Of a DNA stretch of 64,000 bases, positions 32,049 to 41,938 are shown piece by piece. Position 1 is the first letter of the stretch; the number at the start of each line of letters is the position of its first letter. The position numbers and the translations under genes were made by a program. The stretch comes from an uncultured Pelagibacteraceae bacterium (GTDB taxonomy: Bacteria; Pseudomonadota; Alphaproteobacteria; Pelagibacterales; Pelagibacteraceae). The DNA is taken from contig CACBBR010000002.1 in NCBI GenBank assembly GCA_902537555.1, forward strand, positions 1 to 64,000, read 5' to 3'. The notes under the pieces were generated by a model. The model ran no database searches. It was not told the origin of the DNA and was given only the letters and a program-made list of their open reading frames with translations.

Positions 32049-33282
32049 AAAAGGAATTCCAGTCATTGATCAGGGAGATAAGCTCGGTTTCTGGGGTGGT
32101 AAGTTTGGTGGAAACTTTGTCCCTGAAACTCTTAAGAAACCAATAGAAGACTTAGAAATACAATTTAACAAATTAAAGAATGACAGAAACTTCATAAAAG
32201 AAAGAGATAAATATTTCAAAAACTGGATTGGGTCTCCTACTAGATTTATAAAGTTACAAAATTTAACAAAGCACATTGGTGGAGCACAAATTTGGTCAAA
32301 AGTCGTATCTGATGCAAATGGTGGAGCACATAAAATATACAATGCAACTGTGCATTGTTTATTAGCAAAAAGATCAGGGAAAAAAGTAATTATCGGTGAT
32401 ACTGGAGCAGGATACGCTGGAAAAATGTTAAGTATGGCGGCTAGGAAATTTGGCTTAAAGTGCAAAATTTTTATGGGTGCAAAAGATATTAAAAGGCAAC
32501 AGCCTAATGTTAAAGCAATGAAAAAAAATGGTGCACATGTAATTCCTGTTTATTCAGGAAGTCAAACACTCGTAGATGCTGTATCAGAATGTATGCGATA
32601 TTGGGTTGCAAATTGTGATACTACTGCGATGTGTGTTGGTAGCACAGTTGGTCCTGCGATTTTTGTTAGAATATGTGGATGGAGTACTAGTCAAATTTCA
32701 AGAGAACTTAAATTACAATTGTTTAATGAGTTCGGTAATATTCCAAAAAAGCTTAAACTTTATAATTGTGTTGGAGGGGGTTCATCTAGTTTCGGATTTT
32801 GGAATGAATTTATGGATTACGATAAAAAACAAATTGAATTTATTGGGGTTGAAGCTGGTGGACCTGCAAAAAGCAAAAGACATGCCGCTCCTTTAACATA
32901 TGGATCTAAAATTGGTATACTTCATGGGGCTGCTCAATATGTAAATCAAAATGATGACGGTCAAATTGAAGAGACTGAATCAATATCTGCAGGACTTGAT
33001 TACCCGGGTATCTCTCCATTGCATTGTTTTTTGAAAGATACTAAGAGAGCAAGATATACGGCTGCAAGTGATGAAGAAGCATTGAGAGCTTACCAAATTG
33101 TTACGAAGTATGAAAATTTAAGACCATCTCTTGAGCCAAGTCATGCATTCTCCGTGGCAATTAAAGAGGCCAAAAAACTAAGTAAAGATACTGTTATAGT
33201 TATAAATAGTTGTGGTGATGCTTATAAAGATAAGAAAATTTTGGAGAGAAAATTAGGAAAAAAATATGTTAAATCCAATTAG
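32038..33282 (+). CDS. trpB: Tryptophan synthase beta chain, divergent
   Basis: PLP lysine in GGAHKIYNA, GDTGAGYAGK, GVEAGGPAKSKRHAAPLTYG, ISAGLDYPGISP; ATG at 32038. Confidence 0.9.
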   Translation: MKLKKGIPVIDQGDKLGFWGGKFGGNFVPETLKKPIEDLEIQFNKLKNDRNFIKERDKYFKNWIGSPTRFIKLQNLTKHIGGAQIWSKVVSDANGGAHKIYNATVHCLLAKRSGKKVIIGDTGAGYAGKMLSMAARKFGLKCKIFMGAKDIKRQQPNVKAMKKNGAHVIPVYSGSQTLVDAVSECMRYWVANCDTTAMCVGSTVGPAIFVRICGWSTSQISRELKLQLFNEFGNIPKKLKLYNCVGGGSSSFGFWNEFMDYDKKQIEFIGVEAGGPAKSKRHAAPLTYGSKIGILHGAAQYVNQNDDGQIEETESISAGLDYPGISPLHCFLKDTKRARYTAASDEEALRAYQIVTKYENLRPSLEPSHAFSVAIKEAKKLSKDTVIVINSCGDAYKDKKILERKLGKKYVKSN

Positions 33283-34066
33283 CTTTGCATTTAAAAAAGC
33301 TAAAGCCGAAAAAAGACCAGCTTTACTTACTTACACCGTCGCAGGTGATAGTTCAAAAAAACAATCTTTAGAAATACTTAAATCTATATCAAAGTATGCT
33401 GATTTATTAGAAATAGGTGTCCCTCACAACACACCAGTTGCAGATGGTGGACAAATACAAACTAGTTCTTACAGAGCAATCAAAAATGGTATTAAGATGA
33501 TCGACATACTTAAAATAGTTAAAGATTTTAAAAAAAGTAAATATTCTAAACCAATAATACTTATGGGTTACTATAATATGATTTATCAATTTGGTGAGAA
33601 CAAATTTTTAAAAGAATGTAAAAAGTCTGGAGTAAACGGTTTGATAGTCGTTGATCTACCATGGCCAGAAAATAAAAATTTTTCAAAAAAATGTAAAAAA
33701 AATTCTATCAACTTTATTCAATTATTGTCCCCAACCACTTCAAATAGGAGGTTAAAAAGTATAACGAAGGATTCACATGATATGATTTATTATATAAGTA
33801 TGTTATCCACAACAGGAGGAAAACTTAAGGTTACACCAAAAAAAATATTAAAAAATTACAATAAAATAAAAAATATTAGTCCAAAGAAATATTGCGTTAT
33901 TGGATTTGGAATTACTGAAAAAACTATATCTAATTTTAAAAGTGCAGATGGGCTTGTAGTTGGAAGTCAAATTTGTAAGGAAATTACTAGGAGTTTAAAT
34001 AATAGACAAAATCCTGTCATAAATGTAAGTAAAATGGTTTATAAGTTGAAAAAAAAAATATCATGA
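33266..34066 (+). CDS. trpA: Tryptophan synthase alpha chain, divergent
   Basis: LLTYTVAGDSS, LEIGVPHNTPVADGGQIQ, ILMGYYNMIYQFG, GFGITEKTI. Confidence 0.9.
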   Translation: MLNPISFAFKKAKAEKRPALLTYTVAGDSSKKQSLEILKSISKYADLLEIGVPHNTPVADGGQIQTSSYRAIKNGIKMIDILKIVKDFKKSKYSKPIILMGYYNMIYQFGENKFLKECKKSGVNGLIVVDLPWPENKNFSKKCKKNSINFIQLLSPTTSNRRLKSITKDSHDMIYYISMLSTTGGKLKVTPKKILKNYNKIKNISPKKYCVIGFGITEKTISNFKSADGLVVGSQICKEITRSLNNRQNPVINVSKMVYKLKKKIS

Positions 34067-34992
34067 ATTGGTTAACAAAAGCAATAAATTTTGGGGAAAA
34101 AATAAAGAGGGTACTTAGAAAAAGGCCTTCAAAAGAAGATATAGCAAATTCAGACTGGACCAGTTGTTGCAAAGGTCCAATATTAAAAAAAGATTTAGAG
34201 AATAATTTATGGGTTTGTAATCTTTGTGGAAAACATCACAGAATTAGTTGCAGACAGAGGTTTGATATAGTTTTTGGAAAGAATGCATATCAAATTTTAG
34301 AGTCACCAATACCTACAGAAGATCCACTGAATTGGGTTGATACAAAATCATATAAAGACAGACTAAAGATCGCTAGGAGGAAGACAAATCAAAATTGTGC
34401 AGTAATGATTGCAAAAGGAAAAATAAATGGAATAGAGATAACTGCAGGTGCAATAAATTTTGATTTTATTGGAGGTTCAGTTGGTGCAGCTGAAGGAGAA
34501 GCTATAATTTATGGGGTCCAACATGCTATTGATAATCAAACACCTTACCTTTTCTTTCCTTGTGGTGGAGGACAAAGAATGTTTGAGTCTACAATTGCTC
34601 TAGCAAATATGACCAGAACAACACTAGCGATAAATGAACTTAAAAATAATAATTTACCTTATATCGTATGTTTTACTGATCCTACAGCTGGAGGTATTAC
34701 AGCTTCATTTGCGATGTTAGGAGATATACATCTTGCAGAGCCTGGATGTTTAATTGCTTTCGCAGGAAAAAGGGTAATACAGGCAACTGTAAAGGAAGAG
34801 TTAAGCTCTGATTTTCAAACAGCAGAATTTGTAGAAAAACATGGATTTGTTGACAGAGTAGTGCAAAGAAAAGACTTACAAAAAGAAGTTGGTAACCTTC
34901 TATCGATATTACTTAGAAAAAATTCTGATATACATTTAGAAAATTTAAATGAAAATTCAGAAACTGATATCGAAACTAGAGAAGCATCATAA
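34063..34992 (+). CDS. accD: Acetyl-CoA carboxylase carboxyltransferase subunit beta, divergent
   Basis: GGSVGAAEGEA, CFTDPTAGGITASFAMLGDIHLAEPGCLIAFAGKRVI. Confidence 0.9.
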   Translation: MNWLTKAINFGEKIKRVLRKRPSKEDIANSDWTSCCKGPILKKDLENNLWVCNLCGKHHRISCRQRFDIVFGKNAYQILESPIPTEDPLNWVDTKSYKDRLKIARRKTNQNCAVMIAKGKINGIEITAGAINFDFIGGSVGAAEGEAIIYGVQHAIDNQTPYLFFPCGGGQRMFESTIALANMTRTTLAINELKNNNLPYIVCFTDPTAGGITASFAMLGDIHLAEPGCLIAFAGKRVIQATVKEELSSDFQTAEFVEKHGFVDRVVQRKDLQKEVGNLLSILLRKNSDIHLENLNENSETDIETREAS

Positions 34993-36214
34993 AAAAAAAC
35001 TTGATTTATCTTTAGAAAGAACTTTCAATCTTTTAAAAAAACTTGGCAATCCTCAAGATAAATTAAAAAACATTATTACAGTTGTAGGGACTAACGCTAA
35101 AGCAAGTATGTGCTATAGTTTAAAGTCAATTCTAAACCAAGCAGGATACAAATGTAACCTATATACCTCTCCACACCTGCTCTCATATACAGAGAGATAT
35201 ATATTTAATGATAATAAAATTGATGAAGAAAATTTAATCAATTTATTAAACGATACTGAAAAAGTTTTAGGTGATGACAATGCAACATTATTTGAAATTT
35301 TAACTTGCGCATTCATCAAATATGCTGAAAATTTCAAAGATAATATTAATATTATAGAAGCGGGATTATTTCATCAATTTGACAGTACAAATGTGTTTAA
35401 GGAAAACTTAATGACTCTTATCGGTGTCATTCATAATGATCACTTTCAATGGCTTGAAAATAAATCGATAGAGGGTGTAATCCACGAAAAAACGGCTAAA
35501 CTTCTAAATTCAAATATATTTGTTAATAAACAAGTTAATGAAGAAATAAGAGATAATATAGAAAAATCATTAGAAAAAAATACTTCAAAGAAGTATTTTT
35601 TTGGAAAAGATTTCAATATTACTAATTCTGAAAATGGATTTATTCAATATCAAGATGAATTAGGCGAAATGATATTACCTGAGCCAAATGTTCATGGAAA
35701 TCACCAACTTTATAATATAAGTACCTCTATTGCTGCATCACGAAAAATATTTAATATAAGAGATAAAGATGTAATTAATGGTATTCAAAACATTTCACTT
35801 AAAGGAAGATTAGAAGAAATAAAAAGTGGAAAGTTAAAAGCTATTGCAGGTAATAATAGATTAATTATCGATGGTGGTCATAATATAAGCGCAAGTATGT
35901 CTATTGCTAATTGGGTAAAAAATCAAAATGAAGAGGTAAATCTTATTGTAGGTATGATGAAAGATAAAGAACACTTAAAATTTATGGAAGCTTTTCAAGA
36001 TATAGTAAATTCTGTTACTTTAATTGATATTCCAAATCAAGCTAGTGCAATCTTTAAGGAAGATTTAAAGAGAAAGTTAGATAAATTAAAATTAAATTTG
36101 AAGCTATCTAATAGTATTGAAGAAAGCATAAAAACTCTATCAACTAATGAGAATACAATTATACTTTGTGTTGGTTCATTATATCTTGCTGGAGAAATTT
36201 TAAGCTTAAATTAA
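34949..36214 (+). CDS. folC: Dihydrofolate/folylpolyglutamate synthase
   Basis: TVVGTNAKAS, NLYTSPHLLSYTERY, IIDGGHNISAS, VGMMKDKEH. Confidence 0.92.
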   Translation: MKIQKLISKLEKHHKKKLDLSLERTFNLLKKLGNPQDKLKNIITVVGTNAKASMCYSLKSILNQAGYKCNLYTSPHLLSYTERYIFNDNKIDEENLINLLNDTEKVLGDDNATLFEILTCAFIKYAENFKDNINIIEAGLFHQFDSTNVFKENLMTLIGVIHNDHFQWLENKSIEGVIHEKTAKLLNSNIFVNKQVNEEIRDNIEKSLEKNTSKKYFFGKDFNITNSENGFIQYQDELGEMILPEPNVHGNHQLYNISTSIAASRKIFNIRDKDVINGIQNISLKGRLEEIKSGKLKAIAGNNRLIIDGGHNISASMSIANWVKNQNEEVNLIVGMMKDKEHLKFMEAFQDIVNSVTLIDIPNQASAIFKEDLKRKLDKLKLNLKLSNSIEESIKTLSTNENTIILCVGSLYLAGEILSLN

Positions 36215-36531
36215 ATATTTTCTTTAATAAAAGAGACAATATCACTTTTAGGTGTAGCACCAACTTTAGTAGCTTTTAACTCTCCACCTGAAAATAGAAG
36301 CATAGTAGGAATTCCTCTAATCGAATATCGTGTCGGAACGTTAGGCTGAGAGTCTATGTCGTGTTTTGCAACTACAACTTTGTCGGCCATTTCATCAGAA
36401 ATTTCCTCTAAAATGGGTCCTACCATTTTACAAGGTCCACACCACTCTGCCCAAAAATCTACTAATACTGGTTTATCACTTTTTAAAACTTTTTCGTCAA
36501 AGTTTTCATCAGTTACATTTATTGTTGCCAT
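36211..36531 (-). CDS. trxA: Thioredoxin
   Basis: LVDFWAEWCGPCKMVGPIL, RGIPTMLLF. Confidence 0.97.
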   Translation of the reverse strand: MATINVTDENFDEKVLKSDKPVLVDFWAEWCGPCKMVGPILEEISDEMADKVVVAKHDIDSQPNVPTRYSIRGIPTMLLFSGGELKATKVGATPKSDIVSFIKENI

Positions 36532-36598
36532 GGAATGGATATAAATTAATTTAATATATATTCAATAGGTAAAATTGAAATTAATTAAGTTTTATACA

Positions 36599-38032
36599 TC
36601 AAACATTTTCATACTTTTTTTGAATTGACATTGCATAATTATTAAATTCGTCCAAGAGAGCTAACTTTTCATTATTATTTTCATTAGTGTATTTTTCTCT
36701 TAAAGTATCAATTTCGTTATATAAAGTTGGAATTGTCCACCATTTCTCTTTTTTTTCACTTAATATTCTTTTGGCTATATCTCTTCTTATGGACTTATAC
36801 ATAGAATCTGGAAGTATTTCTGGAGCTTCTTGAAAGATGATTTTTTTACCAAAACTCACCAGTCTATCATCGTCAAATTTATCTAATAAATTTAATTTCT
36901 CTTTCCATGGTGCTTCATGCCAACTTGGGAACAAAGCAGTATCTTTATTTGATGTAAATTTTGTATAAATACTTTCCTCTGCATATATATCCTCTTGAGA
37001 TTTTGATTGTTCTTTTTCTTCTGCAACTTCACGAAGTGCAGTTAAAATATTTTGTGAAAACTGCTCATTATTTTGAACAAATTCAGCTCTTTTTTTAATA
37101 ACGTTTTTATCTAATTTATTATATGGTTCAACATTCAATCCATATTTTGCATTAATAATTATTGGTGCTTTGTTTGATCTAACCGTTCTTAAAAACTTGG
37201 GTGTTTTTTTCATCTCAGTTTTTAATTCATTTATAGATTTATTTATCAATGGTTGAATCTCTGTTCTAAGATCTATAGTGTAATACCACCCTTGATAAAT
37301 TGGATGCATACAATGTTTTGCATGTAGCGGTACAACTAAATGAAGTCTAGATTTTCCATAATAATATTCGTTTAATGTTATAATTTCTCCTTTTTTTATA
37401 ATAGTTTCAGTATTAGATTTATTTGCGGTACTTAAAAAAGACTCCCAAGTATGTTCTTGTTTTTTTTTTATAATTTTCAAAACTTTTGCAGTAAGTTCTG
37501 CATCAGCTAAAGCTGAGTGTGCATCACTTGCATCTATACCTTGCATTTGAGCAAGAGATGCTAATTTAAACACAGGATTATTTTTTTCATTAATTTCAGT
37601 CTCTAAAACTGTTGGATCTACTGCATATGCAGCTCTTGCAATATTTATTCCATCATGTCTGGTATTTGGAGCGGAATTTGTCAAATAAGGATACCTAATA
37701 CTTTTGAAAAATTCTTTTCTTATCATCTCCTCATCGAAATTTAGTGAACTCCATCCTAAGAAAATAGCAGGGCTCCATTTCTTAAAAATTTTTTCAACCT
37801 GGCCAAGCATTTGATAATGACTTAGATTTGTTTGAGTAAGTTGTTTAATTGATGTCTTATTAACAATTAGTGCTGCAGCTTGAAAAATCTCAGTTTCATG
37901 AAGTCTGCATCGAAGATTAAATCTATCTTTTTCTTTAAAGTTCTCGTCAAATAGTATTCCACCAATTTCTATAATGCTACCAAAGTCAGTGCTAGCACTC
38001 GATGATTCTATATCCCAAATTGCTAAATTCAT
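36599..38032 (-). CDS. sbcB: Exodeoxyribonuclease I
   Basis: DEDD exonuclease WDIESSSAST, GWSSLNFDEEMIRKEFF, DAHSALADAELT; ExoI length and C-terminal region. Confidence 0.9.
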   Translation of the reverse strand: MNLAIWDIESSSASTDFGSIIEIGGILFDENFKEKDRFNLRCRLHETEIFQAAALIVNKTSIKQLTQTNLSHYQMLGQVEKIFKKWSPAIFLGWSSLNFDEEMIRKEFFKSIRYPYLTNSAPNTRHDGINIARAAYAVDPTVLETEINEKNNPVFKLASLAQMQGIDASDAHSALADAELTAKVLKIIKKKQEHTWESFLSTANKSNTETIIKKGEIITLNEYYYGKSRLHLVVPLHAKHCMHPIYQGWYYTIDLRTEIQPLINKSINELKTEMKKTPKFLRTVRSNKAPIIINAKYGLNVEPYNKLDKNVIKKRAEFVQNNEQFSQNILTALREVAEEKEQSKSQEDIYAEESIYTKFTSNKDTALFPSWHEAPWKEKLNLLDKFDDDRLVSFGKKIIFQEAPEILPDSMYKSIRRDIAKRILSEKKEKWWTIPTLYNEIDTLREKYTNENNNEKLALLDEFNNYAMSIQKKYENV

Positions 38033-38156
38033 ATTGTTAACTTCAAATTAGCTTTGTTTTGATGGGTTTTTGGAAAGTTTTTTAAGACTAAACCTTTGCA
38101 TCTAAACAAGTAGCTTCTAGTTAGTATTTTCTGTTGTATGTATTGGTTGGTTAAAG

Positions 38157-38843
38157 TCAAGCTATATTATTCATCTCGTAAAATTTTTTAACTCTTCCCA
38201 TGAATAAATTTTGATACATCTCTAATTCTGCACCTTCAATTTTAAATTCTTGAAATAGAATATCTTTTGTACAGAGTAAGATTATCCCTGCTTTCATTTT
38301 TGTTCCATGTACGACATCATGAGCCAAAGTATATGCTCCAAGTTGTAAGAAATAATCTTGAATATAATCTGTTTTTTTAGGTTTATTGCTCTGCTTAAAA
38401 TCTATTATGACATCTTTGCCCTGATAAATTCCAATTAAATCTGCAGTTCCAGCATATTGCTCTGGATAATAAATAGTTTCTTCCATTCCATAAATTTCAT
38501 CTAATTTATTATTTACACCCTTTTCAATTATTTCTTTGGCCATGTTTTTGTATTGTTCATTACTTTCAAAAAAGCTTTCATTAATCCTACCTCTTAAATA
38601 ATCTTCAATATAAGAGTGCATTGATGTTCCTCTTGAAGAAGCTTCAGTTTTAATTCTATTTGCTTCCTTAAAACCGACCCTTTCTTGCCAATTTTTGATG
38701 GCTGCCTTTTCCTCTTCGGATTTAGTAGCACTTAAAATTGTTGTCACACTTGGAAGTTTTTCTTCTCCTAAAGAGTATTTCCTATAACCATCTTCGATTG
38801 ATCTTGTAGATTTTGGATATATAAACTTATTATTCCATTTCAT
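38157..38843 (-). CDS. PD-(D/E)XK superfamily nuclease (phage-exonuclease-like)
   Basis: LPSVTTILSATKSEEE, RGTSMHSYIEDYL, YAGTADLIGIYQGKDVIIDFKQSNKPK, QLGAYTLA. Confidence 0.82.
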   Translation of the reverse strand: MKWNNKFIYPKSTRSIEDGYRKYSLGEEKLPSVTTILSATKSEEEKAAIKNWQERVGFKEANRIKTEASSRGTSMHSYIEDYLRGRINESFFESNEQYKNMAKEIIEKGVNNKLDEIYGMEETIYYPEQYAGTADLIGIYQGKDVIIDFKQSNKPKKTDYIQDYFLQLGAYTLAHDVVHGTKMKAGIILLCTKDILFQEFKIEGAELEMYQNLFMGRVKKFYEMNNIA

Positions 38844-38906
38844 TGAATATTTAATATATTATTTGATTTCACTTGTATTTAAAATATTTATCATTACTTA
38901 TATGTA

Positions 38907-40217
38907 GTGGATCAAATAATATTTTTAATTTTTGGTATAATTGTTACAGCAGCATTTTTTTGGTTAAAGAACAAGAATATTAAAAAAAATATTGTAGATG
39001 ATGATAAAATAAAAGAAAATCTTTTAAATCAACTCCAAAGTGAATTTCCTGAAAGTTTTAATTCTTTAATGGGCAATGAGACTAGTTATGAATTAATTGA
39101 GAAAATCAATCAAAATAGAAAAAAAATAATTGAAGATGAACTTAATCAAGCAAAAAGAGAATTGGCTGCTGAAAAAGCTGCGATGGATCAAATAAATATA
39201 AATAATAAATTTTTAAATGATCAAATTGAAAAAAAAGAAAAAACAATAGAAGATTTAACAAAAGGACTTGAAAACAAAGCTGAACTTAAAGAACTTCATG
39301 ATGAGGCTATGCAAGAAGTAAAGAACGAAAGAACAGAAAATAATAAAATTTTATCAAACCATGAAAATTTCCTAGAAAAATTAACTGGGAACTATCAATT
39401 TCAGGGCCATTTTAGTGAGGATATTTTAAAGAATCTTTTAAAGGGTGCACAAATGGAGGAAGGAAGAGATTTTGTGCTAAATAAAAAACAGGTTACCTCA
39501 GATTTTGAATTTGAAGATAAGAATGTAAGACCAGACTGCATATTATTTTTGACAGAAAGAAGTTATGTAATTGACTCAAAGGTTTCATTAATCTCATGGA
39601 AAAAATATATTGAGGAAAAAGATGAAAATCAGAAAGATAAATATTTAAAAGAGCACATTGATTCTGTTAAATCTCATCTTTACGATAAGAAAAAAGGCCT
39701 TATTAACAAAAATTATACTAAAATTTATGGACTAAAATCGTTTCAAAAAGTTATAGTTTTTTTTCCCTCAGATAATTTATTAGGTTTTACAATGGAAAAG
39801 GACAAAGGTTTATTTGAAGATGCTTTAAAAAATAATTTTATTCTTGCTGGACCTAGAACATTGCTTTCGATGATAAAAATATTTGAACAGATTAAGAGTG
39901 AGCACAAGCAAATAGAGGGTATGAAAAAAATACAATCATCAGCAACAGATATTTATGAAAAATATGTAGGTTTAAAACAGTCTGTAAAGCTCACGTTAAC
40001 AACATACAGGACTCATGGTAAAAAATTACAAGAAATAGTTACAAAAGCATGGGGGAAACAAGGAGTAGAAAAAGAAATCAATAAATTAAAAGAAAAGCAT
40101 GGTGTAATATCTAGCAAAAGAATTGATGATGTAAATACTGAAGAGACTGAAATATTTAATGTAAGCGACCCTGAGGAAGAAGAAACAATTATTAATCTTC
40201 AAAACGAAAATAAATAA
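38907..40217 (+). CDS. rmuC: DNA recombination protein RmuC
   Basis: TM plus coiled coil; FQGHFSEDILKNLLKGAQMEEGRDF, RPDCILFLTERSYVIDSKV, FFPSDN. Confidence 0.92.
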   Translation: MDQIIFLIFGIIVTAAFFWLKNKNIKKNIVDDDKIKENLLNQLQSEFPESFNSLMGNETSYELIEKINQNRKKIIEDELNQAKRELAAEKAAMDQININNKFLNDQIEKKEKTIEDLTKGLENKAELKELHDEAMQEVKNERTENNKILSNHENFLEKLTGNYQFQGHFSEDILKNLLKGAQMEEGRDFVLNKKQVTSDFEFEDKNVRPDCILFLTERSYVIDSKVSLISWKKYIEEKDENQKDKYLKEHIDSVKSHLYDKKKGLINKNYTKIYGLKSFQKVIVFFPSDNLLGFTMEKDKGLFEDALKNNFILAGPRTLLSMIKIFEQIKSEHKQIEGMKKIQSSATDIYEKYVGLKQSVKLTLTTYRTHGKKLQEIVTKAWGKQGVEKEINKLKEKHGVISSKRIDDVNTEETEIFNVSDPEEEETIINLQNENK

Positions 40218-40218
40218 T

Positions 40219-40896
40219 TTAATTAGATAAATTTTTAATTAATTTAATCAGACCGTTTTTTTTTTTGGATTTTTTATTAGACATTAAGATTGCTGTACTT
40301 TTAAGAATATTACCATCTTTTAAAATCCTTAAATTATTTGCACGTAAAGTTTCTCCTGTACTAGTAATATCTGTTAAAATTTCAGATGAACCAGTAAAAG
40401 GATATACCTCTGTTGCTCCAAGAGAAGGAACTAATTTAAATTGAGTAACTCCTTTTGAAAATAAAAATTCTTTAGTCAAATTCGGATATTTTGTTGCAAC
40501 TCTTAATCTACTTTTCTTTTTATCTTTAAAATCAAAAGATATTTCCTCTAAATCAGCAAGTGTTTGAACATCTATCCACTCGTCAGGAACAGCTACAACT
40601 AGAGTTGCATTTCCGTAATTGAGTTTTTTATTAATAATAACTTTATTTTGAATATTTAATTCAGACTCTTTTAATAAATCATAACCTGAAAAACCTATAT
40701 CTAAAGATCCGTCACCTAATCTTTCTATAATTTCTCTTGCATGCAGATATACTATTTTAATTTTTTTATTTCCTTTTATATATCCAAAAAGGTCTCTTTC
40801 TCCTCTTTCTGATAAGATTTTAAGATTTTTATTTTTAAAAATACTTAAAGTATCTTTTCTAAGTCTGCCTTTGCTAGGAATACCAATTTTAATCAT
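40219..40896 (-). CDS. hisG: ATP phosphoribosyltransferase, short form
   Basis: IGIPSKGRLRKD, GSLDIGFSGYDLL, EILTDITSTGETLRANNL; 225 aa. Confidence 0.93.
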   Translation of the reverse strand: MIKIGIPSKGRLRKDTLSIFKNKNLKILSERGERDLFGYIKGNKKIKIVYLHAREIIERLGDGSLDIGFSGYDLLKESELNIQNKVIINKKLNYGNATLVVAVPDEWIDVQTLADLEEISFDFKDKKKSRLRVATKYPNLTKEFLFSKGVTQFKLVPSLGATEVYPFTGSSEILTDITSTGETLRANNLRILKDGNILKSTAILMSNKKSKKKNGLIKLIKNLSN

Positions 40897-41938
40897 TTAA
40901 ATTTATTGCACCTCCTACAGCTGGGACCTTTATTTTAGATCCTAAATCACTTATAAGATTGTCATAACGGCCACCATTTACCTCAATTTTTCTTGATTTT
41001 ACCTTTGTTTGAATTTTAAAAACCATACCTGTGTAATATTCCAAATGTCTGCCGAATGAAGACGAAAAGTTTACATTTAACTTTGAAACTTTATTTTTTG
41101 TAATTGGAAAATAATTCTTTCCAACACTAAGGTTGATTTTATTTTGTTTAAAAAAGGTATTTAAACTAGCTGCTGCTTTGCTCATAGGGCAACTAATTTT
41201 TAAATAATCTCTAATAATTTTTACAACATTTTGGCCTTTTATTTGCCTTCTAGGGTCTTTAATTTTATTATCAAACCTTAATAAAATTTCGTTTAAAGTA
41301 CGACCCGCAATACTTCTATCTTGATTTTGTTTAAACATTTTCAAATATCTTTTTTTATCCAAATCAACTACTGTTTCATCTACATCTGAGTTAGTCTCTA
41401 AACGTTTCAACAATTCATTAAAATAATTTTCTCTCCAAAAATGTCTTTGTAATCTAAGCCTCCATCTTTTTGGAATATCTAATTTATTTATTAATAAGTG
41501 AAAAATTTCAACATTCCCAATTGTAATACTTCCAGTTTTATATCTAAATTTATTTATAACTTTAATACTTGTATCTATGATTTTTTTATCATCTCTTTTC
41601 TCATCTTTTGATCCTAAAATCTCAAAACCTATTTGATCTCTAATAATTTTATCAGTTTTTTTCTGAACTTTTCTGAATGCTTGCCCGCTGTAAAAAACTT
41701 TTGAAGATAATTTTTTTTTTTGATTAAGATATTTAATACAAGATGCAACGGTTAAATCCGGTCTTAAACAAATTTCTTTTCCATTCTGATCAACAAATGA
41801 AAAAATTAAACTCCTAAATGATTCACCAGATCTCTCAAGAATTAAATTGGTAGGTATGACTGTATCTAAATCGATGTAATCAAATCCACTCGATTTTAAA
41901 GATTTAAGAATATTCTCAGATAAGTTTTTTGACTTCAT
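40889..41938 (-). CDS. hisZ: ATP phosphoribosyltransferase regulatory subunit
   Basis: HisRS-like fold with LRPDLTVASCIKYL and EYYTGMVFKI; overlaps hisG. Confidence 0.87.
   Translation of the reverse strand: MKSKNLSENILKSLKSSGFDYIDLDTVIPTNLILERSGESFRSLIFSFVDQNGKEICLRPDLTVASCIKYLNQKKKLSSKVFYSGQAFRKVQKKTDKIIRDQIGFEILGSKDEKRDDKKIIDTSIKVINKFRYKTGSITIGNVEIFHLLINKLDIPKRWRLRLQRHFWRENYFNELLKRLETNSDVDETVVDLDKKRYLKMFKQNQDRSIAGRTLNEILLRFDNKIKDPRRQIKGQNVVKIIRDYLKISCPMSKAAASLNTFFKQNKINLSVGKNYFPITKNKVSKLNVNFSSSFGRHLEYYTGMVFKIQTKVKSRKIEVNGGRYDNLISDLGSKIKVPAVGGAINLND

Noticed and set aside
32070-32465. 131-aa minus-strand ORF
   Set aside because: Antisense shadow of trpB with Phe/Pro/Ser-rich composition.
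32576-32896. 106-aa plus-strand ORF inside trpB
   Set aside because: Same-strand out-of-frame ORF within a clear trpB; no domain or RBS support.
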